A stretch of 64,000 nt of DNA from Oscillospiraceae bacterium (lineage in GTDB: Bacteria; Bacillota; Clostridia; Saccharofermentanales; Saccharofermentanaceae), in NCBI GenBank assembly GCA_900176545.1, contig FWXP01000007.1, positions 1 through 64,000 on the forward strand, in the 5' to 3' direction. Made by a program: the position numbers and the translations under genes. This document shows, piece after piece, positions 17,616 through 25,671 of the stretch (within the stretch, counting starts at the first letter, position 1; every line of letters starts with the position of its first letter). The notes beneath the pieces were generated by a model. It had not been told where the DNA came from and ran no database searches. It saw only the letters and a list, made by a program, of their open reading frames with translations.

Positions 17616-18875
17616 TTAGAGATTATTTATGCAATATGTAACGAGGTCAGCTGTCTCGACCTCAACTTCGGATCCGTCTTCCATCTTCTTGATCTTGATC
17701 TTGCCCGATGCGAGCTCGTCGTCACCGATGACTGCCATATAAGGAATGCCTGCCTTACCTGCGTACTTCATCTGTGCGCGGAATGCTCTTCCCATAAGAT
17801 CCTGCTCGCATCCAACGCCGTTAAGACGAAGGTCATAGCAAGTCTTGCCGATGAACTTCTTTGCATCGTCGCTCATGGAAGCGAAGTAGATCTTAACGTA
17901 GTCAGGCTTCTCGACAGGTACTTCCTGAGCCTCGACCTCCATAAGGAATCTCTCGACTCCCATGGCAAATCCGATACCGGGAACGTGAGGACCTCCGACG
18001 CTCTCTACGAGACCATCGTATCTTCCGCCGCCGCAGATGGTACCCTGTGTACCTACGTTCTCGGATACGAACTCGAATACTGTCCTTGTGTAGTAATCAA
18101 GACCTCTTACGATATTAGGGTCGATAGTATACTCGATTCCGATAGCCTCAAGTCCTGCCTTAACACCTTCGAAGTGCGCCTTGCACTCGTCGCAGAGGTG
18201 ATCGATAAGACGGGGAGCGTTCTTCACGATATCCTTCTCAGCGTCGACCTTACAGTCGATCATACGAAGGGGATTTCTCTCGAACCTGTTCTTGCAATCC
18301 TCGCACATTGTATCCATGTGAGGTCTGAAGTGATCCTTCAAGATCTCGTTATAAGCTGCTCGGCACTTGGGACAGCCGATGGAATTGATGTGGAGTGCGA
18401 TGTGGGAAAGTCCCATCTTCTTGAAGTAAACGTTTACGATGGAGATGATCTCTACGTCGATCGCGGGGCCTTCGGATCCGAATGCCTCGAGACCAAACTG
18501 ATGGAACTCCCTATATCTTCCCTTCTGGACATTCTCATATCTGAAAGCAGTGATGTCGTAGAACATCCTGATGGGGCTGGGCATGGAAGACATACCGTTC
18601 TCGATATAGCTTCGAACGACGCCTGCAGTACCCTCGGGTCTTAATGTGATGCTCCTGCCGCCCTTGTCCTCGAAGGTATACATCTCCTTCTGGACAACGT
18701 CGGTAGTATCACCAACACCTCTCTGGAAAAGGTTTGTATCTTCAAAAGTCGGGATGGAGATCTCTTCATAACCGAATGAATGGCATACATCATGGAACCC
18801 CTTCCTCGCTTTATGCCAGCGGTATATCTCCGACGGCAGGATGTCTCTGGTTCCCTTTGGTGCCTGTAACTTCAT
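17616..18875 (-). CDS. hisS: Histidyl-tRNA synthetase
   Basis: This 419-residue class II synthetase makes His-tRNA. Visible are the N-terminal KLQAPKGTRDILP segment, motif 2 TLRPEGTAGVVRSYIE near residues 77-92, the histidine signature GGGRYDGLVESVGGPHVPGIGFAMGVER near 283-310 (listed by position and key residues GRYDGL and GIGFAMGVER), and the anticodon-binding C-terminus. An AAGGAGGTC site lies upstream. It is the first gene of the hisS-aspS operon, with a promoter overlapping the 3' end of rsmE. Confidence 0.97.
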   Translation of the reverse strand: MKLQAPKGTRDILPSEIYRWHKARKGFHDVCHSFGYEEISIPTFEDTNLFQRGVGDTTDVVQKEMYTFEDKGGRSITLRPEGTAGVVRSYIENGMSSMPSPIRMFYDITAFRYENVQKGRYREFHQFGLEAFGSEGPAIDVEIISIVNVYFKKMGLSHIALHINSIGCPKCRAAYNEILKDHFRPHMDTMCEDCKNRFERNPLRMIDCKVDAEKDIVKNAPRLIDHLCDECKAHFEGVKAGLEAIGIEYTIDPNIVRGLDYYTRTVFEFVSENVGTQGTICGGGRYDGLVESVGGPHVPGIGFAMGVERFLMEVEAQEVPVEKPDYVKIYFASMSDDAKKFIGKTCYDLRLNGVGCEQDLMGRAFRAQMKYAGKAGIPYMAVIGDDELASGKIKIKKMEDGSEVEVETADLVTYCINNL

Positions 18876-18916
18876 GTTATGGACCTCCTTTAATTATTAT
18901 AATATTACGAACGTGT

Positions 18917-18946
18917 ATTATAACATCAAAGCTCGCCCTGATACAA
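18917..18946 (-). promoter_or_regulatory. Probable hisS-aspS promoter
   Basis: On the minus strand there is an extended -10 TGTTATAAT with TATAAT at 18917-18922, and TTGTAT at 18941-18946 with an 18-bp spacer. It overlaps the end of rsmE, so hisS can be transcribed independently. Confidence 0.55.
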
Positions 18947-19648
18947 CAGCATTGCAAGAACGGCAGGTCCGGCCGTCTCGGTCCTTAATATCCTCTTGCC
19001 AAGTGTTACGAGCCTGCATCCCGTATCCTTCGCCTGGTGTGCTTCCTCTTCGGAGAATCCTCCTTCGGGGCCTATGAATACTGCTATGGTCTCTGGTTCT
19101 TCTTTCTCCAGTGCCTGCTTTAAGGTCTGTCCCTTCTCTTCTTCCCAAGGGAAGAGCATGAGGTCATTGTCTGTTGCATCCTTTAATGCGTCCTTGTAGC
19201 TCTTTGGGGATGCAACTTCGGGGATGATACCTCTTCCCGACTGTCTTGCAGCCTCCAGGGCGATCTTCTGCCAGCGGTCTATCTTGCTGTCCTTACCGGG
19301 CTTGACTACACATCTCTCCGAAAAGACCGGTACTATCCTGTATACACCCAGCTCTACGGACTTCTGGATCGTAAGGTCCATCCTCTCACCCTTAGAGACA
19401 CACTGGTAGAGGGTTATCTTCTGCTTGGGTTCTGACTCGTTCTCTCGTTTTGTCTTTGCTGTCAGGATAACTTCGTCCTTTGTGACGGCCTGTACTTCGG
19501 ATAAGATCTCGTATCCTTCCTTGTCCACCACGACGAGCTCCTCACCTGTCCTCATCCTAAGGACTGAGGATATGTATCTGGAATCCTCTTTATCGAGGGC
19601 AAAATCCGTATTCTCTTCTATCTTGTAATCAACAAATAACCTGGTCAT
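18926..19648 (-). CDS. rsmE: 16S rRNA (uracil1498-N3)-methyltransferase RsmE
   Basis: This SPOUT-family enzyme methylates U1498 in helix 44 of 16S rRNA. It shows the N-terminal PUA-like domain (HDSR-type segment RYISSVLRMRTGEELVVVD) and the knot signature AVFIGPEGGFSEEE near residue 190, then LGKRILRTETAGPAVLAML at the C-terminus. I place the start at ATG 19648 because family members begin M-x-R-(L/F)-F-V. An upstream in-frame ATG at 19693 would add 15 atypical residues. Neither start has a strong ribosome binding site. It is divergent from the AIM24-family gene. Confidence 0.93.
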   Translation of the reverse strand: MTRLFVDYKIEENTDFALDKEDSRYISSVLRMRTGEELVVVDKEGYEILSEVQAVTKDEVILTAKTKRENESEPKQKITLYQCVSKGERMDLTIQKSVELGVYRIVPVFSERCVVKPGKDSKIDRWQKIALEAARQSGRGIIPEVASPKSYKDALKDATDNDLMLFPWEEEKGQTLKQALEKEEPETIAVFIGPEGGFSEEEAHQAKDTGCRLVTLGKRILRTETAGPAVLAMLLYQGEL

Positions 19649-19710
19649 GTAAGGATTGTAACATACTATGGATAAAATGGACTTAATGAACACATAGGAG
19701 GTAGATCACT

Positions 19711-20391
19711 ATGCAATATGAGATAAAGGGAACACCATTCCCCGTTGCTATCTGCACATTGAACCAGGGCGAGTCCCTTATAACCGAGAGAGGTTCCATG
19801 AGCTGGATGAGCACAGGCCTTGATATGCAGACCAAGGGAGGCTCCGTAGGTAAGGCTTTCGGACGTCTCCTGTCAGGAGAATCCCTGTTCCAAAATGTAT
19901 ATACGGCTCGCGAGCAGGGCGCTTATATCGCCTTCGCTTCAAGCTTCCCGGGCAAGATAATCCCTCTTGATATCAGACCCGGATCTTCCATGATCGTACA
20001 GAAGTCAGGATTCCTGGCTGCCGAAACCTCGGTAGAGCTCTCCATCGCTTATAAGAAGAAGCTCGGTGCTTCACTCTTCGGCGGTGAGGGATTCATCATG
20101 CAGAAGCTCTCAGGTAACGGTACCGCATTTGTCGAGATCGACGGCGATGCATGCATGTACGAGCTTGGCGCAGGCGAGACAATGTACATCGACACAGGTT
20201 ATCTTGCCATGATGGACGAGACAGTCACCATGGATATCGAGATGGTAAAGGGCGGCATGAACCTCTTCTTCGGCGGTGAAGGCCTCTTCAACACAAAGGT
20301 AACAGGTCCCGGCCGCGTATGGATCCAGACGATGCCCGTTATCAATCTGGCGGCATCTCTTATCCCTTATCTTCCGGCAAAGGGCAGCTGA
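19711..20391 (+). CDS. AIM24 / TIGR00266 family protein
   Basis: This 226-residue protein belongs to the conserved AIM24-like family of unknown biochemical role. Typical traits are GxMSWMS near residue 29-33, several Gly-rich beta turns (GGEGFIMQKLSGNGTAFVE), and the closing GPGRVWIQTMP near 200-210. It is all-beta with no signal peptide or membrane helix. AGGAGGT precedes the ATG. It is divergent from rsmE and followed by a strong terminator, so probably monocistronic. Confidence 0.9.
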   Translation: MQYEIKGTPFPVAICTLNQGESLITERGSMSWMSTGLDMQTKGGSVGKAFGRLLSGESLFQNVYTAREQGAYIAFASSFPGKIIPLDIRPGSSMIVQKSGFLAAETSVELSIAYKKKLGASLFGGEGFIMQKLSGNGTAFVEIDGDACMYELGAGETMYIDTGYLAMMDETVTMDIEMVKGGMNLFFGGEGLFNTKVTGPGRVWIQTMPVINLAASLIPYLPAKGS

Positions 20392-20412
20392 TATTATCTT
20401 AGGATATATTGA

Positions 20413-20445
20413 GGGAGGATCTCATCTCTGAGGTCCTCCTTTTTT
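20413..20445 (+). terminator. Terminator of the AIM24-family gene
   Basis: The hairpin GGAGGATCTC ... GAGGTCCTCC is followed directly by TTTTTT. Confidence 0.88.
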
Positions 20446-20517
20446 GCATTATAAAAGGAACGGTGTCCAGCATATATCCACTGCCGGTCCTGCTCCTTTA
20501 CTGAGATTGTATGGGCT

Positions 20518-20903
20518 TTATTTGTTTAAGTCAATCATTTCACCTGACTTCTTTATGATTACCATGCGTTTTACAGATCCGGATAGAGCAAACTCTCGTT
20601 TAAACTCTATAATACATTTCTCCTGACGACGTTTTGATCTATCACGATATTTGCAGATTGTCTTAACGCTTTTTGTACTGTATTTTTAATCAATGATTTT
20701 CCCTCACCTTTAGGAGCTTTTATCTCCCATTCCAGTCCATTCATGATCATATCCGGCCTATGAACACCCTCTGTATTTGATCTGGGTATTAATTCGACGT
20801 CATATCCCAGTTTGGTAAACAGGACAACCGTGGATAGTTCATGCGCTTCCAATAATACTCCGTTAGGAATGATTACACCTTGTCTCTTTACTTCTGTTTC
20901 CAA
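20518..20903 (-). pseudogene. Orphan CdiA-C-like tRNase toxin domain, frameshifted
   Basis: The main frame runs from a TTG at 20903 (AGAGGCG upstream) for 98 codons and stops at 20607. Its pattern ELSTVVLFTKLGYDVELIPRS, GVHRPDMIMNGLEWEIKAPKGEGK and NTVQKALRQSANIVID resembles the C-terminal nuclease domain of CdiA contact-dependent toxins. At NIVID another frame continues in family style as RSKRRQEKCIIEFKRE and ends MIDLNK at 20518. Restoring four bases (GATA) at the GTGATAGATC site would join them into about 128 residues. The damage therefore looks like a slipped 4-base repeat. No CdiA body or obvious immunity gene lies beside it. Confidence 0.6.
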
Positions 20904-21017
20904 ACCAACTATCGCCTCTCTTCTCTCAAACGTTTGTTTGTTATTTTATCATCTCATACCTTTAGCAACAATATAAATGATCGATAGTTGTCCCTTTTGT
21001 ATTTATCAAAAAAACTG

Positions 21018-21048
21018 TATAATACTCCGTGATCTTAATCTTGGAGGG
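21018..21048 (+). promoter_or_regulatory. Probable -10 and ribosome binding site of the 224-aa membrane protein gene
   Basis: TATAAT lies at 21018-21023, with a poor TTTTGT 17 bp upstream. GGAGGG follows at 21042-21047, 8 bases before the ATG. Confidence 0.45.
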
Positions 21049-21055
21049 TTATTAA

Positions 21056-21730
21056 ATGGGGATCTTTTCCGAAGGACAGAAAAAGGCTGATCTTCGCCGA
21101 AGCATAGAGATGAGCAAGAAGCTCAGGTTGATATTTTGGCTTACGGTAGCTCAAGGCATATTGCTCACTATATTTTCGATATTTAACTATACGCGCGTTC
21201 TCGTAAATGTGCTTCCTATACCGGCACTTGCACTGATGAACTTTATCATATGGCTCATCATGTTCGGTGTCGCCATTACTGATTCCATAATGATCTTGCT
21301 GCTCTTTAAGCACGACGACAGGTTCCTGATCGCAGGCATCTTCCTGCTTGTATGTACGATCCCGGAACACCTTCTAATGCTCGTACTGGATATCCGCGCG
21401 GTAGCTCTGGTGGCATTTCCCATCGCTACGAGGATTTTTATCATCAAGAAATTCTCACAAGGCATGACAGCTTGCCTTCGTACTATCGATTATTCTCTCT
21501 CCCGCTCCTGGGATACATTGGTAGGCGTTTATACAGGCACCGCTATCACATTGATCGTCGTCGACTTCGCCAGAAGATATCTGTTCAAGACCGCGCTCTT
21601 CAGCGTGATCTACATCGCAGTCTTTCTTCTTGGCGCCCTGATATCCGCGGTCATGTATATCATCCTTCTTCGAAGATCATCGACCGTCATGGCAAACTAT
21701 AGTCCTGAACCGGCAGTTACCGAATCCTGA
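21056..21730 (+). CDS. Multi-pass membrane protein of unknown function
   Basis: This 224-residue protein has a short cytoplasmic N-terminus (GIFSEGQKKADLRRSIEMSKKLR) and six or so hydrophobic segments between residues 22 and 210. No catalytic or transport motif is recognised. A GGAGGG site and TATAAT box make the start and expression credible. It ends at a hairpin shared with the convergent MerR gene. Confidence 0.7.
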   Translation: MGIFSEGQKKADLRRSIEMSKKLRLIFWLTVAQGILLTIFSIFNYTRVLVNVLPIPALALMNFIIWLIMFGVAITDSIMILLLFKHDDRFLIAGIFLLVCTIPEHLLMLVLDIRAVALVAFPIATRIFIIKKFSQGMTACLRTIDYSLSRSWDTLVGVYTGTAITLIVVDFARRYLFKTALFSVIYIAVFLLGALISAVMYIILLRRSSTVMANYSPEPAVTES

Positions 21731-21737
21731 TAAATCA

Positions 21738-21774
21738 CAAGGAGGATCTCATGAGAGATCCTCCTTGCATTTTC
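21738..21774. terminator. Bidirectional terminator between convergent genes
   Basis: A near-perfect stem CAAGGAGGATCTC / GAGATCCTCCTTG with a short loop at 21738-21767 is followed by CATTTTC on the plus strand, between a plus-strand gene ending at 21730 and a minus-strand gene ending at 21792. Confidence 0.75.
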
Positions 21775-21791
21775 CGGCTGTACTGTCGTTA

Positions 21792-22508
21792 TCACTTGCA
21801 GTAGATGGCGATAGCCTCGGATACGAACTTTGCCGTACCCTTGCCGCCTGCGGCATCGATGTTTTCAGTGAACTCACCGCCTGCGTTGTACATCTGACCT
21901 AAGCCCTTCAGGATATCCTTGGTGCAGTTATACATGTTGTCCGTGATGAACTGCTGGATCCTCTTAACGAGATCCTGTGCTGCCTTTGAGTTCGGATCTT
22001 CTGTCTTCATGTCACCTGCTTCCTTGAAGAGGAGCATGAAGTTCTCGGTCATGAGCTTGCTGTCTATATTCTTGCTCTTCATCTCGTACTCCTTGTACTC
22101 GGGGGTGTTGCCCCACTCTTCCTTTGCTCTTCTTGAATATTCGTCGAGCTTTGTCTTATCAAATGCTTTAAAATCCATATTATTGACTCCTGTCTGTTTT
22201 ATTCCTTCAGCGAACTTGATAAGGTCATTCAGGTGATCTCTCTTGAGCTTCAGAAGTTCTATCTGCTGCTTTATTGCCTTGTTCCGATCGAAGTCGGGGC
22301 TGCCCATGATCTCCTTGATGTCCTTGAGGGGGAATTCCAGTTCACGGAAAAGAAGGATGTGCTGAAGGCGTTCCAAGTCCGTATCGTCATACAGTCTGTA
22401 GCCCGCATCGGTATATCCCGTCGGATTAAGTAAGCCGATCTTGTCGTAGTACTGAAGAGTGCGTATACTCACTCCCGCAAGCTTGCTCACCTCGTTTACC
22501 GTTCTCAT
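21792..22508 (-). CDS. MerR-family transcriptional activator with TipAS drug-binding domain
   Basis: This 238-residue regulator has an N-terminal MerR winged helix-turn-helix (TVNEVSKLAGVSIRTLQYYDKIGLL, then YRLYDDTDLERLQHI), a dimerisation helix to about residue 105, and a C-terminal TipAS domain (about 120-236). TipAL-type proteins sense antibiotics or other hydrophobic compounds and activate promoters with overlong spacers by untwisting DNA. The gene's own promoter has exactly such a 19-bp spacer with an internal palindrome (22541-22571), so autoregulation is strongly suggested. GGAGGA precedes the ATG. No efflux pump lies next to it. Confidence 0.92.
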   Translation of the reverse strand: MRTVNEVSKLAGVSIRTLQYYDKIGLLNPTGYTDAGYRLYDDTDLERLQHILLFRELEFPLKDIKEIMGSPDFDRNKAIKQQIELLKLKRDHLNDLIKFAEGIKQTGVNNMDFKAFDKTKLDEYSRRAKEEWGNTPEYKEYEMKSKNIDSKLMTENFMLLFKEAGDMKTEDPNSKAAQDLVKRIQQFITDNMYNCTKDILKGLGQMYNAGGEFTENIDAAGGKGTAKFVSEAIAIYCK

Positions 22509-22540
22509 GGAAAATGTCCTCCGTTCGCTTTGGTAAGTTC

Positions 22541-22571
22541 ACTATAAACTATGACGTAACGTCAGAGTCAA
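22541..22571 (-). promoter_or_regulatory. MerR-type promoter with 19-bp spacer and palindromic operator
   Basis: On the minus strand, TTGACT (22566-22571) and TATAGT (22541-22546) are separated by exactly 19 bp. The spacer contains the palindrome TGACG-TTA-CGTCA (22552-22564). This geometry is typical of MerR-activated promoters. Confidence 0.85.
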
Positions 22572-22591
22572 GAGGATATTCGAATTATTTT

Positions 22592-23455
22592 TCAATATTC
22601 GGAAAGAGGAGTTATCGTCCCGTAGTGACAGGGACAATCGGTGTAGGTATAACTCTCATAGTATTCGAGTTCCTCGTATATCTCGTACTCGGAAAGAACA
22701 CCGTAATCTAATACATAATAGTTATCGAACGACGTACTGAAGATACGATCTTCGTAAGATGTATTGACCAGATGGACTCCGTCTTCTGCACGCACCGTAT
22801 AGTATGCTTCAATAAACATCGTTCCGTGCCTGTCGTCAGTGAAAGCATATGATCTTACCGACATCGTATCTTCGTCGATGAAGCTTCTTACTATATATCC
22901 CCAGGTACTCAGGTAGACCCTGTCATTGGAATACCCGTGAAGGATCGGATGGATGCCGTAGTTACTGTTATAAGAGTAGAGTTCCAGGACCATAAAGCCA
23001 TAACCGTCTGTCATATCCAGTATTGCCAGCTCCGCGATATTGTCCCAGTTTACATCTACATATGCATATCCGATATCGTTGTACGGATCCCCGCCTAATA
23101 TCGCCTCTTCGATGCCGGAGAATTCACCCTTGCCGATATATGTCAGATCGGGATCTGCGGGATCGTAGTTATCTATGTAATTTATGATGGAATCTATGAC
23201 AGCCGCATAGGCATCAGTGGGGATGACAAGCTCGTTTCCCGCTTCCGTCTCGGGAAGTCCCTCGGACATCCTGACCGCTACAGGCTCGGGCAAAGGAGCC
23301 ATAGGCTCCGTAGAAGTCGCTGTCGCTACGGTAGTCTCTTGGGTCTCGGATACATCCGATGAGACGGTTGCCTGTTCATCTTCCTTGACCGAACAACCGG
23401 ATATCAATGTCGATAAGAGCAACAGTGCTGCTATTGTCTTCCCTATTACCTTCAC
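22592..23455 (-). CDS. Lipoprotein of unknown function
   Basis: I choose the GTG at 23455 because GGAGG lies 5 bases before it; a TTG at 23467 would place that site inside the gene. The 287-residue product has a lipobox LISGC with the Cys at about residue 21, a Thr/Glu/Ala-rich linker to about residue 60, then an ordered domain. The segment YAYVDVNWDNIAELAILDMTDGYG resembles the repeated D-x-N-x-D pattern of FG-GAP/VCBS-like surface lipoproteins. It should be anchored on the outer membrane face. A similarly built lipoprotein is encoded at 33449. Confidence 0.75.
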   Translation of the reverse strand: MKVIGKTIAALLLLSTLISGCSVKEDEQATVSSDVSETQETTVATATSTEPMAPLPEPVAVRMSEGLPETEAGNELVIPTDAYAAVIDSIINYIDNYDPADPDLTYIGKGEFSGIEEAILGGDPYNDIGYAYVDVNWDNIAELAILDMTDGYGFMVLELYSYNSNYGIHPILHGYSNDRVYLSTWGYIVRSFIDEDTMSVRSYAFTDDRHGTMFIEAYYTVRAEDGVHLVNTSYEDRIFSTSFDNYYVLDYGVLSEYEIYEELEYYESYTYTDCPCHYGTITPLSEY

Positions 23456-23544
23456 CGGATCCTCCAATATGTCTCTAGCCTATAATATTCTATCCTAAAG
23501 ACATACTTCTTCAATAGCGAAGGTAGGAAAAACTGTATTAACTG

Positions 23545-24300
23545 TCAGAGAGTTATATAGTGCGAATGCTCGTCCACTATATCCTTGGCGATCTTTAATC
23601 CAGCACCGGTAGCCTCACGGCAGACCTTTACGGCCATGATGGGATTACCTTCCTCTATAAGGGAGAGGATCTTACGCTTATCGTCTAGCCTTATGCCGGA
23701 GGCGATCTTATTAAGGTATGCGTCATACTTAACGGGATCGCTCATTATATCTTCTATGTCCTCTGCCTTGCCGCCCTTATCGCTTGAAGCAAGGATCATA
23801 TCTTCGACCTTGATATCCGTAGCAAGGAGCTTCATCTGATCGATCTTACCGAAGCTTCTGTGCACGATGGTATCCACATACTTAAGTATCAGTTCGTCAT
23901 TACGGAAAGGTACGAATATACGAAGCATCCTTGTCTGATTGAGCCAGACTATCTTGACGAGCGTGCCTCTTAAGACGTCACTGGTACCTGCTACTCCAAG
24001 AGATCCTCTCTCATAAGCGGCACATTCCATCCCCTTGATGCTCTTTACGTTGTTATAGTCATCGGTGACATTGATCTCTTCCTTGCCTATATCGGCGACG
24101 GTCACGCGATCCACGGGTCTCATGTCGGCACCTGCCACATAGTCGGCCCATCCCAGCATATATTCCCAGCCGTATATCGTTGTAGTCAGCAAGATATCGT
24201 ACTGATGCCAGGGACCGCACTCGATATGCCTTACGGTATCGATATATGTCTCATTTGCAGCCTTGCCGTTCTTCTTTTTGAAAAGATCAAATAAACCCAT
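23545..24300 (-). CDS. Protein with a C-terminal ribosomal L7/L12-like domain
   Basis: The start ATG at 24300 has GGAGG 7 bases upstream; an earlier in-frame codon at 24315 lacks this. The 251-residue cytoplasmic protein begins MGLFDLFKKKNG. It has a beta-rich central region of unknown type (about 20-150) and ends in IEEGNPIMAVKVCREATGAGLKIAKDIVDE. That closing segment matches the L7/L12 C-terminal fold, which in ribosomes contacts elongation factors. Here it is attached to an unrelated body, so it is not a ribosomal protein; the domain is probably used for protein contacts. No operon partner is evident. Confidence 0.7.
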   Translation of the reverse strand: MGLFDLFKKKNGKAANETYIDTVRHIECGPWHQYDILLTTTIYGWEYMLGWADYVAGADMRPVDRVTVADIGKEEINVTDDYNNVKSIKGMECAAYERGSLGVAGTSDVLRGTLVKIVWLNQTRMLRIFVPFRNDELILKYVDTIVHRSFGKIDQMKLLATDIKVEDMILASSDKGGKAEDIEDIMSDPVKYDAYLNKIASGIRLDDKRKILSLIEEGNPIMAVKVCREATGAGLKIAKDIVDEHSHYITL

Positions 24301-24388
24301 CTTGATGTCCTCCATACTCCTTGATTATACATCCTAATGACATCATAGTTAGTTAAAACTTTATTCATTCGAAGGCAATACGGCCCTT

Positions 24389-24490
24389 CTATAATGAGAG
24401 TATGGAGATAAAAACATTCGAATCCTCCAAGACATCGGTTGCATCATCTCCAGTTGTAAGACCAAGAACTCCTATACCCTGATAGTGCAT
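24389..24490 (-). CDS. Candidate 33-residue small protein
   Basis: An ATG at 24488-24490 has a near-consensus GGAGGTTAT directly upstream. It opens MHYQGIGVLGLTTGDDAT and runs to a TAG at 24389. The start and Shine-Dalgarno sit in the loop of an 18-bp inverted repeat (24465-24526). No homology is recognised. Support is the ribosome binding site and the intergenic location only. Confidence 0.35.
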   Translation of the reverse strand: MHYQGIGVLGLTTGDDATDVLEDSNVFISILSL

Positions 24491-24526
24491 ATAACCTCCG
24501 TAAGAAGATATCGGGATAGGAGTTCT
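24465..24526 (-). repeat. Inverted repeat enclosing a ribosome binding site
   Basis: The arms AGAACTCCTAT-CCC-GATA and their complement (11 bp perfect, then two single-base bulges) enclose a 24-base loop that holds GGAGGTTATATG. Confidence 0.5.
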
Positions 24527-24527
24527 G

Positions 24528-24785
24528 TCATGCAGTCTTCATCTCCACGAACCACATATAGTTCTCTTCGTAGAACAGATAACATGACTTGCCGTAGATC
24601 CTGCAGGTATATCTTATCCCCATGCCTCCGGCCTTGAGAGACGGTGCACGCCTGATATCGGTGATCCTGTCTATCTCGAATCTCCTGCCGTCCTCGAGCT
24701 TGATCTCCTGCGGGATTATCTTGCCGTCCCTGGTAAATATCGCAGTCACCTGCACATATTCCTTCTTACGTATCTCCTGATCCAT
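24528..24785 (-). CDS. Small conserved hypothetical protein
   Basis: The ATG at 24785 has a GGGGGC ribosome binding site 7 bases upstream; the longer frame from 24848 has no such support. The 85-residue product begins MDQEIRKKEYVQVTAIF and contains the pattern DGRRFEIDRITDIRRAPSLKAGGMG followed by IRYTCRIYGKSCYLFYEE. I recall this as a conserved hypothetical family in Clostridia with a small beta-rich fold; no function is known to me. It is soluble. Confidence 0.7.
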   Translation of the reverse strand: MDQEIRKKEYVQVTAIFTRDGKIIPQEIKLEDGRRFEIDRITDIRRAPSLKAGGMGIRYTCRIYGKSCYLFYEENYMWFVEMKTA

Positions 24786-24833
24786 ATCGACTGCCCCCTT
24801 CTTTGTGAACATATGTTCTCTTGAAGATGATAA

Positions 24834-24879
24834 CACGGCTCGTGGCATGCTTCAAGACTCACATGCCGATCAAGCCGTG
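24834..24879 (-). terminator. Imperfect long hairpin after the 24910 lipoprotein gene
   Basis: CACGGCT and GGCATG blocks pair with CATGCC and AGCCGTG across a small internal loop. The tail is poor in T, so terminator function is uncertain. Confidence 0.4.
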
Positions 24880-24909
24880 ATATGTCCTTTTAATGGAACT
24901 TAGATACTA

Positions 24910-25578
24910 TCAGGATGCAGAGGAATCCATGTAGAACAGACCGTCAGGTGAGACGAATCCGTTGATCTCTCCGCTCTCCAGAGCGATGGAGAATGAGTAT
25001 CCCTGATCGTCCTCATAGGAAGTTACAGGGTTATCGCCTGCTTCGGCGATTATGTTGTTCTCCACATATTCAAGTGCAGCTTCATAGGAAGTGAACTGGA
25101 TACAGTAAGTAACTGTGGTATTGCTCGTAAGGTCAGATGCATCGTAATCTGCATCAGAAGCGATCACATTATCTCCGCTGGTTACGACATTTGCTCCGCT
25201 GGGGAAACCGAAATCATAAGATACAAAGCCTTCTACAAAATTATCGGCTACGCCGTCGAACTCGTCAGCCGCCATAGGCATCATGGCTTCCTCAGAAGTA
25301 AACTGCTGACAGATATCTTCATAGGAACATCCTGCGATCTCATCTACAAGATCATTAACGGGAGCCGTCTCCTCAGTGGAGGTATCTTCATCTGCTTCAG
25401 TAGTCTCTTCCGAAGACTCCTCTGTCTCAGAAGTAGTCTCATCTGCCGTCAGCTCAACTGTCGCATTTGCACCTGTTGTCGTCTCAGAAGTATCTGCCGA
25501 CTTGCTGCAACCTGCCGCTACTGTACCAAGAGCCATGCACAGAAGTACCGCCATGGCACGAAGCTTTATATCCTTCAT
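24910..25578 (-). CDS. Lipoprotein with acidic Thr/Glu-rich linker
   Basis: This 222-residue protein has a signal peptide with lipobox VAAGC (Cys at residue 24), then about 50 residues composed almost only of T, E, S, A and D. An ordered C-terminal domain begins near VNDLVDEIAGCSYEDICQQF. The linker should hold the domain away from the membrane within the cell wall. A GGGAGAG site precedes the ATG. No domain family is recognised. Three lipoproteins of this design (here, 22592 and 33449) occur in the window. Confidence 0.72.
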   Translation of the reverse strand: MKDIKLRAMAVLLCMALGTVAAGCSKSADTSETTTGANATVELTADETTSETEESSEETTEADEDTSTEETAPVNDLVDEIAGCSYEDICQQFTSEEAMMPMAADEFDGVADNFVEGFVSYDFGFPSGANVVTSGDNVIASDADYDASDLTSNTTVTYCIQFTSYEAALEYVENNIIAEAGDNPVTSYEDDQGYSFSIALESGEINGFVSPDGLFYMDSSAS

Positions 25579-25671
25579 GTTGATCTCTCCCTTAAAGAAA
25601 TTTGAAAACTACCAAGATTATAAGAATTAATGTGCATCAATGCAATGACGCAATCTACACAAAATATCAGA

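Noticed and set aside
18876-18925. T-box riboswitch before hisS-aspS
   Set aside because: The gap is only 50 bases and holds a promoter and ribosome binding site, too short for a T-box.
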